Source: Locusta migratoria (taxonomy: Eukaryota; Arthropoda; Insecta; Orthoptera; Acrididae). From it: DNA of 64,000 nucleotides. Both the position numbers and the translations under genes were made by a program. Below, in pieces: positions 55,315 to 64,000 of this stretch. The first letter of the stretch is position 1; every line of letters begins with the position of its first letter. The stretch covers positions 208,990,333 to 209,054,332 of the forward strand of contig CM048755.1 in NCBI GenBank assembly GCA_026315105.1, in the 5' to 3' direction. The notes beneath the pieces were generated by a model. The model worked only from the letters and a program-made list of their open reading frames with translations. It made no database searches and was not told where the DNA came from.

Positions 55315-55531
55315 CCTAACAAATCAATAACTAACTGTAGAGAGTTAAGTATCGACTTGTTACTAGCACGAGTTTATATAAATTTAACACTGCTCAACAC
55401 ACAAATAAGTCAAAATACTTAGCTTCTACTTAGAATGATGTGTGTTGTCCTTACTGTTACTTTAAGTATTTTGTAAGTCTAGCTAACGATGACCATTGTA
55501 GTCCGGTCCAATAGCTTTACAAACATTCGAT

Positions 55532-55980
55532 TTCAAATGCAATTAATTGATGGTTATGGTGTCTAACGCGTGTGCCAGACATCGCTGGTACTTCGTACAC
55601 TACGTAAACGTCTTGCTTTACTGACTCACTGGTACCAACTTCACCACAACAGGTCGGTGACATCACGAATACTCTCTTTTGGGCACTCTACGACATAACA
55701 GAGCCATGTAAATCTAATCGTTTACTCATATACCGTCCGCCTCAGTAGCCTAGTGGCCTAGTTCGGCTTCAGCTGCCAACGCGATCGGACCTGCCCGCTG
55801 CTGCTCCGTATACGTTAGCGCTGCCCGGTGTACATTGTTTACGTTCAGTGTTCCTGTTCTTTCTGTGTCCGTACATATATTTGAAGTACTGTATAGTCGT
55901 GTTTACGTGTTTCGTTTGTGCACGTCTCGTCATTTGGCGGGATTTCGGTGTTCACCGGGATTTCTACACCGCTGAAGAAA
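55532..55980. other. Spacer and probable 5' UTR of LINE gamma
   Basis: No landmark until the ORF at 55981. The stretch from about 55800 is contiguous with the LINE gamma ORF1 and may be its 5' UTR. Confidence 0.35.
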
Positions 55981-57315
55981 ATGGCTGATTGTGCCCGAAA
56001 AAATACTCTGGTTTTCTCTTTCCAGAGGGAAACTCGTCCTGTTCAACCGTCTGGTCAGGAAGTACACGACTGGCTGGTTGAGGTAATGGGCATTAATTCT
56101 GATTCTGTATATACCACTCAATTAGACACTGATCAACACTGTGTGTTTACAAACACGGTCGACAAAGTGGGGTAGTGCTGTAGAATTTGAATATAGAGAT
56201 GGATCTAAAAGTATAGTCTCAGTAAGGAAAGCTGATATCACGTATAAAACTGTGAGGGTTTTAAATATCCCTATTGAAATTGATAATCTGTAGATTAAGG
56301 AGGCACTTTCGAAATATGGGGACGTTATTTCAATTGTAAATGAACGGTGGTTCAAGAAGTATAGATTGTTATGTTATAATGGAATACGGTCTGTAGAAAT
56401 GGAAGTTAAAACTAATGTTCAAATGTTTGTAAATCTATAGGACCAAACTGCGTGGTCATCAGTACGTAGCTTACAAACTACTTAAATCTAGGTAAACTAA
56501 CCTACGGACAAACACACACACCCATGCCCCAGGGAGGACTCGAACCTCCAAGGCGAGCAACCGCGCGCTCCTTAGCGAGGTACTTTAGACCGCTCGGCTA
56601 CTCCACCGCGGCGTTAAAACTAATATTCCTTCTTATATTACAGTATGAGGTTATAAAGCTCACGTTGTGTCTTCTGGACAAGACCAAACCTGTCAAATTT
56701 GTAGCGAATCTGGACACTTCCGACAGGACTGCCCACGTCGTGCTGTTGTTTTGAGAAATAATTTAATACAGCGGCAACGACTCACACTCAGTGGCATTAT
56801 GGTCTCTACTGAGCAATCCCCTTCTGTTAAGATCGCCATGGAAGGTATTTCTGATGTGGTCACCATACCTAAAAAGGAGTTGCCACTCTTGAAACCAGTT
56901 ACAAACAGCGGTTCTGCTGTGAGTGAAAGTGAGCAGCAACCCAAGAATAGACCCCTAGAAAAAACGGAAGCTCAATCTGATGAAGATTCCTCTCCTGTAG
57001 AAGCCGTGCGAAGCGGAAGAGAGAGAGGGAACAGGGAGCGTAGAAATGGAAGAACTGCCTTCGGAGGACGAAACCACACCACAGCCTGAGACAGGCAAGG
57101 AAATAGAAGTAATGAAAGGGACGGAATCTGATAAAATAGTTCCTGACACGGCGGCGAACGAGTTGCCGCTCTCCGGGAGCCGGAAGTGTCGCAGCACAAG
57201 CAGACCGAGGCAGAAGACGAGCAACACGCCGCGCCACACACACCGATGCAGGTCGCGAAAGAGCGTCAACAGCAACGCGGAAGTGGTCTACAGACTTCAC
57301 ATGATCAAAGTATGA
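55981..57315 (+). pseudogene. LINE gamma ORF1 (RRM-like plus CCHC knuckle), broken
   Basis: Starts MADCARKNTLVFSFQRETRP. After 56165 the line shifts frame and continues AVEFEYRDGSKSIVSVRKAD, TVRVLNIPIEIDNL, a TAG at 56291-56293, then IKEALSKYGDVISIVNERW. The VRVLNIP and SKYGDVISI pieces look like RNP2/RNP1-type parts of an RRM. After the SINE-B insertion: CQICSESGHFRQDC (CX2CX4HX4C knuckle) and a Ser/Glu-rich tail read through another frameshift near 57046 (LPSEDETTPQPETGKEIE). It would coat the LINE RNA. At least two frameshifts and stops. Confidence 0.8.
56417..56612 (-). mobile_element. SINE-B inside LINE gamma ORF1
   Basis: Perfect 12-bp duplication GTTAAAACTAAT at 56405-56416 and 56613-56624. 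B box on the plus strand reads GGACTCGAACCTCC. Confidence 0.95.
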
Positions 57316-57804
57316 ACACGGTAGACGAAAACAATGGAAGTGTAAAGGAAACCACGGCTACTCAGGCCGAGTCAAACCGCAATAAAATCAACAGCCCACA
57401 AGGGGCAATAAAAAGCAGCCAAATATAAAATAGTCACAGAAAGGTTCCTTGAAAGAAAATTCGAAAAACGTCTCACAAGGAAATTCCCCCTGTAATGAAC
57501 GTTTGACATCTGAAGCCAACACTTAGCGGGCATAAAAAAATAAAATAAAATAAAAACGTAGAGAGAGAAAGAATAAGTCTCCCAATAAGTACCAGAAAAA
57601 GATTTCTCCTATTTTCTAAAATTAGTGCCGGTGCCGAGGGATTCAATTAGTTTTTTTTTTCAGTCTTTTTACAAATATTTTCTGCATCTAAAGGACATTT
57701 ACGAAGTATCATAGAAATAAGATTTACGTTTCTTCTTTTATACTGTCGTAGTATTTTATTGCTGCTGCTGGCCATCGCATGCTTTATTCCGATAGCCTCA
57801 CTAC
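57316..57804 (+). other. LINE gamma stretch between ORF1 and endonuclease
   Basis: A-rich, with ATAAAATAAAATAAAAACG at 57538-57556 and a T-run at 57651-57660. No coding signal. It contains the end of the decayed ORF1 tail. Confidence 0.5.
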
Positions 57805-58242
57805 TTGATTACGTCTGAAGTTAAAACCGAAGCTTTAAAACAAATTCTCTACGAATCAGCAACAGACGTTGCTCTCTTGCAAGAGGTTTTAATGACAGAT
57901 TTTACAATGCCCGGATATGTTGTTCTAATTATTTCTGCACCTGAAATGAATGTTGGCACAGCAATTTTAGTACAAGACGGTATTCCTGTAAATGATGTAG
58001 AAATGATGGAATCTGGAAGAGGAATAGGGATGAGAATAATGGGTGTCACAATTATTAACCTTTACGCACCCTCTAGGAATACGCATAGTTCCGAAAAAGC
58101 AAGGTTTTTTATAGAAGATATAATCTATCTACTTCGGAAGGACCCTTATACTATCGGGTGATTTTAATTGTGTTCTGAACCGAAAAGACCAGTTTCCCAA
58201 TTTTAATTATTCCAACGAGCTGAACCGTCTTGACAGAGAACT
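57805..58242 (+). pseudogene. LINE gamma APE endonuclease, N-terminal two thirds
   Basis: SEVKTEALKQILYESATDVA, LLQEVLMTDF (catalytic Glu), GYVVLIISAPEMNVGTAILV, MESGRGIGMRIMGVTIINLY, APSRNTHSSEKARFF. After TIG the frame breaks at 58160 and GDFNCVLNRKDQF continues in the next one. The domain is cut at LDRELKF by the 3' end of a LINE alpha copy. Its last part (SDHSSISTCI) is at 60848-60880, and roughly 50 residues in between are missing. Confidence 0.82.
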
Positions 58243-60636
58243 GAAATTCTGCATCTACATCTACATCTACATGGGATACTCTGCAAATCACATTTAAGTG
58301 CCTGGCAGAGGGTTCATCGAACCACAATTATACTATTTATCTCCCATTCCATTCTCGAATAGCGCGCGGGAAGAAAGAACACCTGCATCTCTCTGTTCGA
58401 GCTCTGATTTCTCGTATTTTATTCTGATGATCATTTTTACCTATGTAAGTGGGAGTCAACATATATATTTTCGCATTCGGAGGAGAATGTTGGTGATTGG
58501 AGTTTCGCAGGTAGCCCACGCCGCAGCGATAAGCGTGGTTGTTGTAGTGATTCCCATCCCAGATCCTGTATCATTTCTGTAACGCTGTCTCCCCTATATC
58601 GTGACAATACGAAACGAGCTGCCCTTCTTTGGACTCTTTCGACGTCCTCCGTCAAACCCACCTGATAAGGATGCCACACTGGGCTGCAATACTCCAAAAA
58701 TGGACGGACAAGCGCAGTTATGCAGTTTATTTAGTAGTTCTGTTGCATCTTTTAAGGGTTCTGTCAATAAAACGAAGTCTCTGGTTCGCCTTTCCCACGA
58801 TATTATCTTTCCAGTTTAGGTCTGAAGTAATAGTAATTCCTAGGTATTTTGTGGAGTTTACGGCCTTCACATTTGATTGATTTATGTTGTAAACAAAGTT
58901 TAACGGATTTGTTTTCGTACTCATGTGGACGACTTCACACTTCTCATTATTTAGAGCCAATTGCCAATTTTTACACCATACTGATATCTTATTCAGATCG
59001 TTCTGCAGTTGGTTTTGATCTTCAGATGATTTTACTAGACGGTAAATGACGGCGTCATCTGCAAACAACCTAAGAGAGCTACTTAGATTTTCCCCTAAAT
59101 CGTTTATGTAAATAAGGAATAACAGAGGACCAATAACACTACCCTGTGGAACGCCCGATATCACCTCTGTTTTAGTCGATGCCTTACCATCGATTACTAC
59201 GAACTGTGTCCTCTCTGACAAGAAATCCCCTATCCAATCGCAAATTTGGGGCGATATACCACAACCACGCAATTTGATTAAAAGCCGTATGTGAGGTACG
59301 GTGTCAAAAGCTTTCTGGAAATCAAGAAATACGGAATCGATTTGCGAACCTTTGTCGATAGCACCCATCACTTCGTGTGAATAAAGAGCTAGTTGTGTTT
59401 CGCATGAACGATATTTTCTAAATCCGTGTTGACCTTGGGTCAATAGATCGTTCTGTTCGAGATAATTCATTATATTTGAATACAGGATATGTTCCAAAAC
59501 CCTGCTGCAAATTGACGTCAATGAAATAGGCCTGTAGTTTAGTGGGTTACTCCTACTGCCTTTCTTGAATATAGGTGTGACCTGTGCAACTTTCCAATCT
59601 TTTGGTACAGATCCTTCTATGAGAGAGCGGTTGTATATGACTGTTAAGTAAGGAGCTATCGCTTCAGCATAATCAGATAGAAATCTAATGAGTATACAAT
59701 CCGGACCAGAAAACTTGTTCTTGTTAAGTGATTCTAGTTGCTGCACTACTCCGATGATATCTACTTCTACGTTACTCATTACGGAATCTGTTCGTAATTC
59801 GAAATCTGGAATATTGGTTTCGTGTGCTTTGGTGAATGAGTTTCTAAAAGCTAAGTTTAGTAACTCTGCTTTAGTAGCGCTGTCATCGGCAGGATCGCCA
59901 TTACTATCACGTAATGAAGGTATTGTTTGTGATTTGCCCCGAGTATATTTAACATATGACCAAAATCTCTTTGGGTTTTCAGTCAAATTACGAGAAAGAG
60001 TTTCGTTGTGATAAATATTGTAGGCATCTCGCATTGAAATCCTCGCTAAATTTCGAGCTTCTGAGTACGATCGCAAATCCTGGGGATTTCGTGTTCGTTT
60101 AAATTTAGTATGCCTTTTCCTTTGCTTTTGCAACAGTGTCCTGACCTGTTTTGTGTACCAAGGGGAATCGCCTCCTTTTATTAATTTATTTCGTATAAAA
60201 CTGTCAATTGCTGTCGATACCACTTCTTTGAATTTGAGCCACATGGTCTACACCTACGTTTAGTGTTAGAAACGAGTGGAAGCTGTCTTTCAAGAAGCAA
60301 TGTATTTTGTTTCCATCTGCTTTCCTAAACAAATATACTCTGCGTTTATTTTTGGTAACTTTGGGACTTTCGATACTCAATTTCGCTACGACAACTCTGT
60401 GTTCACTAATACCTGTGACCGCTTTGATGCTCGTTATGAGCTCAGGATTATTTGTTGCTAAGAGATCAAGTGTGTTTTCACATCCATTTACAATTCTATT
60501 TGAGGGACGTTTGGGAAATTTAGTACCCGACACTGGTCCAGTTCACCTATATGACCAGTACATCCTCCAGTAGAATTGATAGAATCTATGTGTCGGACAA
60601 TATAGCGACCAATGTACTCAAAGCAGAAACAATTCC
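58243..60636 (-). mobile_element. LINE family alpha, 5'-truncated copy inside LINE gamma
   Basis: The 3' end with (ATGTAG)n lies at about 58252-58274 and the 5' break is inside the endonuclease. It shares the 3' UTR text GTGCCTGGCAGAGGGTTCAT and the coding plan of 49557-55437, but is a distinct subfamily at roughly 60-70 percent protein identity by eye. EN part at 60533-60204: NGCENTLDLLATNNPELITS, KAVTGISEHRVVV (SDH changed to SEH). Confidence 0.85.
58727..60244 (-). pseudogene. LINE alpha reverse transcriptase, 505-aa open frame, truncated copy
   Basis: This is the longest open frame of the window. Residue 30-110: linker (WYTKQVRTLLQKQRKRH, NPKRFWSYVKYTRG). RT: KFSGPDCILIRFLSDY (177-192), VTPIFKKGSRSNPLNYRPIS (222-241), QHGFRKYRSCETQLALY (272-288), VFLDFQKAFDTVP (305-317, first Asp), SGVPQGSVIGPLLFLIYIND (363-382), FADDAVIYR (394-402, catalytic pair), KYLGITITSDLNWKDNI. 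The frame ends at NRTTK with a stop at 58727-58729, and the conserved C-terminus (MEYCSPVWHPYQVGLTEDVE) follows in another frame at 58697-58437. The RT core looks intact; no complete endonuclease accompanies it. Confidence 0.88.
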
Positions 60637-60646
60637 TGTAAGCTTT

Positions 60647-60834
60647 GCCGGCCGCGGTGGCTGAAGTGACTGAGGCGCTCCAGTCACGGTCAGCACGGCC
60701 ACTACGGTCGGGGGTTCGAATCTGGGGCATGGATATTTGTGCCGTCCTAGTTCGTAAGTAGTTTGTAAGTTTAGGGACTGATGACCCCGTAGTTAAGTCC
60801 CATAAGCTTTACAAACATTTGAACATTTGATTTT
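60647..60834 (+). mobile_element. SINE-A at the 5' junction of LINE alpha and LINE gamma
   Basis: Duplication TGTAAGCTTT at 60637-60646 and 60835-60844. The duplicated bases run on into the LINE gamma sequence coding FSDHSS, so the SINE hit LINE gamma right beside the older junction. The B box lost about 7 bp (GGTTCGAATCTGGGGC). Confidence 0.9.
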
Positions 60835-61580
60835 TGTAAGCTTTTCAGATCACAGCAGCATTTCTACCTGTATCAATTTAGACCAACAACCAACTCGTTG
60901 GTACAGAAGCCAATGGTGTTTGAACGCTGCTGTTTTAATGGACAAGGAATTAGAAGACGAACTTAATCGTGCACGGGAACTGTGTCTACGCTCAGTTAAC
61001 AGCTATAATAGTGGTTTACAGTGGTGGACCGCTAGGGCGAAGACAAAGTTACGTAAAGTAATTATTTATTATATTTCACCGATAAATGTCCAAACAATAT
61101 GTTTTCAATTAAAACATATCCGGGAGTACTATCTTGAGAGAATATACCTGTGCGAGCGACTAAAACATTACAATAAATTAACTGCAAGAGACATTTTGGA
61201 ATTCAGGAGAAAACACGAAGGAACGAATAAAATAGAATCTAAGTACAGAGGAGTCAACTGGGAAGCAGTCTGGCAGAATATTAACAGCTGCGTACTTCCT
61301 TCGAAAGTTAAGTCAGCGCTGTACAAAACGATAAACAACATCGTAAGCACCAATGAGAGGCTTTATACGATTGGACTGAGTGACAGAACGATGCCTCACC
61401 TCTAATCTACTGGACACTGATCCGCACAGATTCACGTGCGGAAACCGCGACCGTCATTGGAAGTGGATTAGGCAACAGATAGCGCTTGTAACCAGGACCT
61501 CGCCGGACTCTATAGAAACAAAACTATTGTATGGACCAGAAAAAAAAAATACTACCCGCAATGGAAAAAAAAATACCGTG
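60835..61580 (+). pseudogene. LINE gamma C-terminal parts, RT core missing
   Basis: A 192-aa frame gives FSDHSSISTCINLDQQPTRW (end of endonuclease), LEDELNRARELCLRSVNSYN, GLQWWTARAKTKLRKVI, then a change of region to YLERIYLCERLKHYNKLTAR, GVNWEAVWQNINSCVLPSKV, NERLYTIGLSDRTM. In the next frame (61410-61500) LDTDPHRFTCGNRDRHWKWI follows, the Cys/His C-terminal segment. Neither the GVPQGS nor the FADD box occurs between them. Confidence 0.75.
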
Positions 61581-61640
61581 ATGTGGCTACTTTGGCATTA
61601 TACTAGTTAAGTCTTTAATAAACTCGGTGGTGACAACCTA

Positions 61641-61849
61641 ATAGAGTTTATGATATAAATGGAAACGGAGTATGCGAGAACATGTAATTTTGTGGACCCC
61701 AAGAAGAAGTTTGAGAACGCACTTAAGATAATCTTCCAAAATACAGGGATATGCTCCGGAAGAAGACGCAATTATGCGGCCGTTGTTCGTCGGCTCACAT
61801 GACATCATTTGGGTGCAGATAGGACACATGTCTACGTCAATTATATATA
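61641..61849. other. Spacer ending in a TA-rich insertion site
   Basis: Nothing recognised. It ends in ATATATATA, the target of the mariner-like element. Confidence 0.45.
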
Positions 61850-62347
61850 TACAGGGTGTTTTACTAAGTGTGTTTGCCTCTGTAACTTATAAAATAAAAG
61901 ATGACGGGAAATTGTAATGCGGTAGGCCAACACAAGAAATGTTACACTTTCTGCGGAGCTGTGAACATAGTTTATTGTATCATTTTCCAAAGAGTTACAG
62001 CACAAAGATATAATTTTTTTAAATGGAATAATAGTTTTTTCTATCGTACATTGGATTCGTTAAAACCAGTTGCGCCCAAATCAATTTAAACTACATTCCT
62101 ATCACTGTTAGTTTGGGAGCTACAACCCTTCAAAGTTTCAGTAGCAGATACCACAAACACTGAGCATAATGCAATGCGCCTTCTAACTGTGATGCGGCCG
62201 AGTTGTAACGTCGCCGGTGTCACGGAGCGAGAAGCTTCCTCGATGCGCTGTTAGACTGTCGACTGTCGCCGCACACGGCCGTGTATACCCGACAGTTGGA
62301 GCCACAAAAACAACCGGGGCTCAATACACCACAGTTACTGACATCGG

Positions 62348-63406
62348 ATGACGATGGCATACATGAACAACGAGTACGTTGACATGTTGCTGATGCTCGG
62401 CGAGTGCCGACACGATGCCACTGAAGCAGCCACGGCGTATGCCGTGAGATATCCTAAGCGAAGAGCCCCGTCAGCCATTATGTTCTTACGTGCCGAACGA
62501 CTTCGGGAAACAGGCAGCTTGGTAATGCGCCGCAGTAACAGACGAAGACCTGCAAGAAGTGAGGAGACGGAGGTGTTTGTTTTACCTGCACTACACCACG
62601 ATCCTCATGTCAGCTTACGAGCCGTTGCTGCAGTCGGTGGTGTCAGTCTCATATCTGTGTGGTGTATACTACACGGCCACAGGTTTCACCCGTACAGCCT
62701 GTCACTGAACCACGAGCTGCATGAGAACGATTTCCGTGCAAGAGTGACATGCTGCGAGTGGGTCATGCGTAATTTCACGCTGGACTATTTACAAAGTGTT
62801 ATGTTCTCTGATGAGTCCACATTCACAAATTATGGTGCAGTGAATCGCCATAACATGCACTATTGGGCCGCAGACAATCCTCGGTGGGTACGACCTGTCG
62901 ACCGTCAACGTAGGTGGTCTATTAACGTGTGGTGTGAAATCCTTGGGGATGAAATCATCGGTCCACACTACTTCCCAGGTACACTGACAGGTGAGTTATA
63001 TCGCGCTTTTATAGCCGAAAGTTTGGGTGGCCTCCTTGAACATGTGTGTCTACACACGAGAGTCCATATGTGGATGCAGCAGGATGGTCACCCAGCCCAT
63101 TCTGCGCGTGCTGTTGTGGAAGAACTAAACAACAGGTTTGCAGGAAGATGGTTGGGATGCCACGGTCCTCATTCATGGACCGCAAGGTCGCCCGATTTAA
63201 CACCAGTTGATTTCTTTTTGTGGGGATATCTAAAGGATCGTGTTTATGTCACTGAGCCCACATCCCCAGATGATCTAAAACGGCGCATTGAGGACGCATG
63301 TCGCTCCGTCACACCGGCGATGTTACATCTCGTCCGCAGATCCTTTCGACGGCGCATTGCATTATGCATTGAGGAACATGGACACACAATTGAATATCTC
63401 ATGTAA
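62348..63406 (+). CDS. Mariner-like DD41D transposase, 352 aa, intact
   Basis: Cuts and reinserts its own element at TA sites in the nucleus (family knowledge). The ATG at 62348 is the first in frame (MTMAYMNNEYVDMLLMLGEC). N-terminal 1-120 is a helix-turn-helix region with a basic block (RRSNRRRPAR, 61-70). Catalytic residues: D155 in VMFSDESTF, D246 in WMQQDGHPAHS, D288 in SPDLTPVDFFLWGYLKDRVY. Counting gives 41 residues between the second and third Asp, the spacing of the DD41D (rosa/VISITOR) branch of Tc1/mariner rather than DD34D mariner. Length is normal for a complete transposase, with no stop or frameshift. Its terminal repeats flank it, so this is the likeliest active gene in the window. 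Confidence 0.92.
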   Translation: MTMAYMNNEYVDMLLMLGECRHDATEAATAYAVRYPKRRAPSAIMFLRAERLRETGSLVMRRSNRRRPARSEETEVFVLPALHHDPHVSLRAVAAVGGVSLISVWCILHGHRFHPYSLSLNHELHENDFRARVTCCEWVMRNFTLDYLQSVMFSDESTFTNYGAVNRHNMHYWAADNPRWVRPVDRQRRWSINVWCEILGDEIIGPHYFPGTLTGELYRAFIAESLGGLLEHVCLHTRVHMWMQQDGHPAHSARAVVEELNNRFAGRWLGCHGPHSWTARSPDLTPVDFFLWGYLKDRVYVTEPTSPDDLKRRIEDACRSVTPAMLHLVRRSFRRRIALCIEEHGHTIEYLM

Positions 63407-63457
63407 ATCAACTTCCCACCGCCATAACATCCATCACCCACTACACAGCTATGTATT

Positions 63458-63660
63458 GCCGGCCGCGGTGGCCGAGGTGACTGAGACGCTACAGTCACGG
63501 TCAGCACGGTCACTACGTTCGGGGGTTCGAATCCCCCCTCGGGCATGGATATTTGTGCCGTCCTAGTTCGTAAGTAGTTCATAAGTTGTTTGTAAGTTTA
63601 GGGACTGATGACCCCGTAGTTAAGTCCCATAAGCTTTACAAACATTTGAACATTTTTTTT
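63458..63660 (+). mobile_element. SINE-A inside the mariner-like element
   Basis: Perfect 11-bp duplication AGCTATGTATT at 63447-63457 and 63661-63671. Full-length head GGCCGCGGTGGCCGAGGTGA. It lies 51 bp after the transposase stop and does not disturb the gene or the repeats. Confidence 0.96.
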
Positions 63661-63951
63661 AGCTATGTATTATGTACAGCGTGTGGTAATCTGCCCCTGA
63701 AACTTTGAAGGGTTGTAGCTCCCAAAGTAACAGTGATAGGAATGTAGTTTAAATTGATTTGGACGCAGCTGGTTTCAATGATTCCAATTCACGATAGAAA
63801 AAACCATTGTTCCATTTAAAAAATTATATCTTTGTGCTATAACTCTGTGGAAAATGATGCAATAAACTACGTTCATAGCTCCGCAGAAAGTGTAACATTT
63901 CTTGTGTTGACCTATAGCATTAAGATTTCCCGTCACCTCTTATTTTATAAG

Positions 63952-64000
<49 letters not shown>
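63952..64000. repeat. (TA)n microsatellite at the window end
   Basis: At least 48 bp of pure TA, continuing past the window. Confidence 0.95.

Larger units (their letters stand above)
49557..55437 (-). mobile_element. CR1/L2-like LINE, family alpha, near full length, interrupted twice
   Basis: Minus-strand order: 5' UTR (55437-55315), N-terminal region and SGNH-esterase-like domain (55314-54202), APE endonuclease (about 52302-51540), RT (about 51500-50290), C-terminal region (50290-49690), and 3' end TGGATGTAGATGTAG (49557-49571). Interrupted by SINE-A at 54435-54635 and by LINE beta at 52295-54192. The 3' end consists of ATCTAC hexamers rather than poly(A), a CR1-group trait. Clade placement between CR1, L2 and Daphne is not decided. 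Confidence 0.85.
49474..55531 (+). mobile_element. SINE-B split by a 5.9-kb insertion
   Basis: The head lies at 49474-49556 (CCGCGGTGATATGGCCGAGC, B box GGTTCGAGTCC, CTCCCT) and the body plus tail at 55438-55531 (ATGTGTGTTGTCCTTA, GATGACCATTGTAGTCCGGT, ACAAACATT). About 5 bp of the host sequence (CGGGC in other copies) is missing at the junction and no duplication is seen, so the LINE arrived with a small deletion. Confidence 0.85.
55981..61640 (+). mobile_element. LINE family gamma, interrupted by SINE-B, LINE alpha and SINE-A
   Basis: Order: ORF1 with RRM-like region and zinc knuckle (55981-57300), A-rich intergenic stretch, APE endonuclease (57805-58242), insertion of LINE alpha (58243-60636) and SINE-A (60647-60834), end of the endonuclease and downstream region (60835-61405), C-terminal Cys/His segment (to 61550). 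The catalytic RT core between them is missing. Two-ORF layout with CCHC in ORF1 fits the jockey/I/R1 group in a broad sense. Clade not determined. Confidence 0.75.
61852..64000 (+). mobile_element. mariner-like element (DD41D), long TIRs, intact transposase
   Basis: The left end CAGGGTGTTTTACTAAG follows TA. A terminal inverted repeat of about 300 bp is visible: TAACTTATAAAATAAAAGAT, GACGGGAAAT, CACAAGAAATGTTACACTTT, CTGCGGAGCT, CAATTTAAACTACATTCCTA and GGAGCTACAACCCTTCAAAG at 61890-62150 reappear reversed at 63700-63950 with about 10 percent differences. The outer ~35 bp of the right repeat are replaced by a (TA)n tract that runs off the window. One transposase gene lies between the repeats, and a SINE-A sits between the gene and the right repeat. 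Confidence 0.88.

Noticed and set aside
56667..57089. Zinc-knuckle frame as retroviral or LTR-element gag
   Set aside because: It lies after an RRM-like region and before an APE endonuclease, with no protease, integrase or LTRs, so it is LINE ORF1.

Overview
The window looks like gene-poor nuclear DNA of an arthropod with a very large genome. AT-rich spacer is packed with nested transposable elements, and I find no host protein gene, no functional rRNA or tRNA gene, no operon and no CRISPR array. The repertoire (two tRNA-derived SINE families in dozens of copies, a 5S-rRNA-derived SINE, terminal-inverted-repeat elements carrying tRNA-like units, CR1/L2-like and RTE-like LINEs, Penelope, Helitrons, Tc1/mariner) is what I associate from memory with grasshoppers and locusts (Schistocerca type). 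That assignment is inference and was not searched.

Layout. 0-4 kb: stacked SINEs, then a decayed Penelope-like element (RT plus GIY-YIG). 4-16 kb: SINEs, a TIR element with TA ends (5.3-6.3 kb), a TTAA-flanked piggyBac-like MITE with a SINE in it (7.3-8.1 kb), a LINE 3' fragment, and a composite inverted-repeat element with tRNA-like units in its arms (11-12.4 kb). 16-31 kb: LINE fragments, a minisatellite in a duplicated segment (17.3-18.4 kb), a 5S-derived SINE, an RTE-like fragment, mariner and Tc1 remnants, and many nested SINEs. 31-42.7 kb: three Helitron-type elements, a decayed Tc1-like transposon, a rearranged LINE, and a foldback element with two ~540-bp arms. 43-49 kb: mostly unrecognised AT-rich DNA with a few SINEs. 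49.5-55.5 kb: a four-layer stack in which a SINE is split by a near full-length LINE (family alpha), itself split by a second LINE (family beta) and by another SINE. 55.9-61.6 kb: a third LINE type (gamma) interrupted by a SINE, an alpha copy and another SINE. 61.85 kb to the end: a mariner-like element with an intact 352-aa transposase and long terminal repeats.

The elements interact mainly as parasites of one another. Nearly every SINE-A copy has a recognisable 9-13 bp target-site duplication, and it often sits inside an older element, so the relative ages can be read from the nesting. Only the mariner transposase (62348-63406) is an unbroken full-length gene. LINE beta has one in-frame stop in its readable RT, and alpha copy 58243-60636 keeps an intact RT core in a 5'-truncated copy. 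The other coding regions carry stops, frameshifts or deletions.
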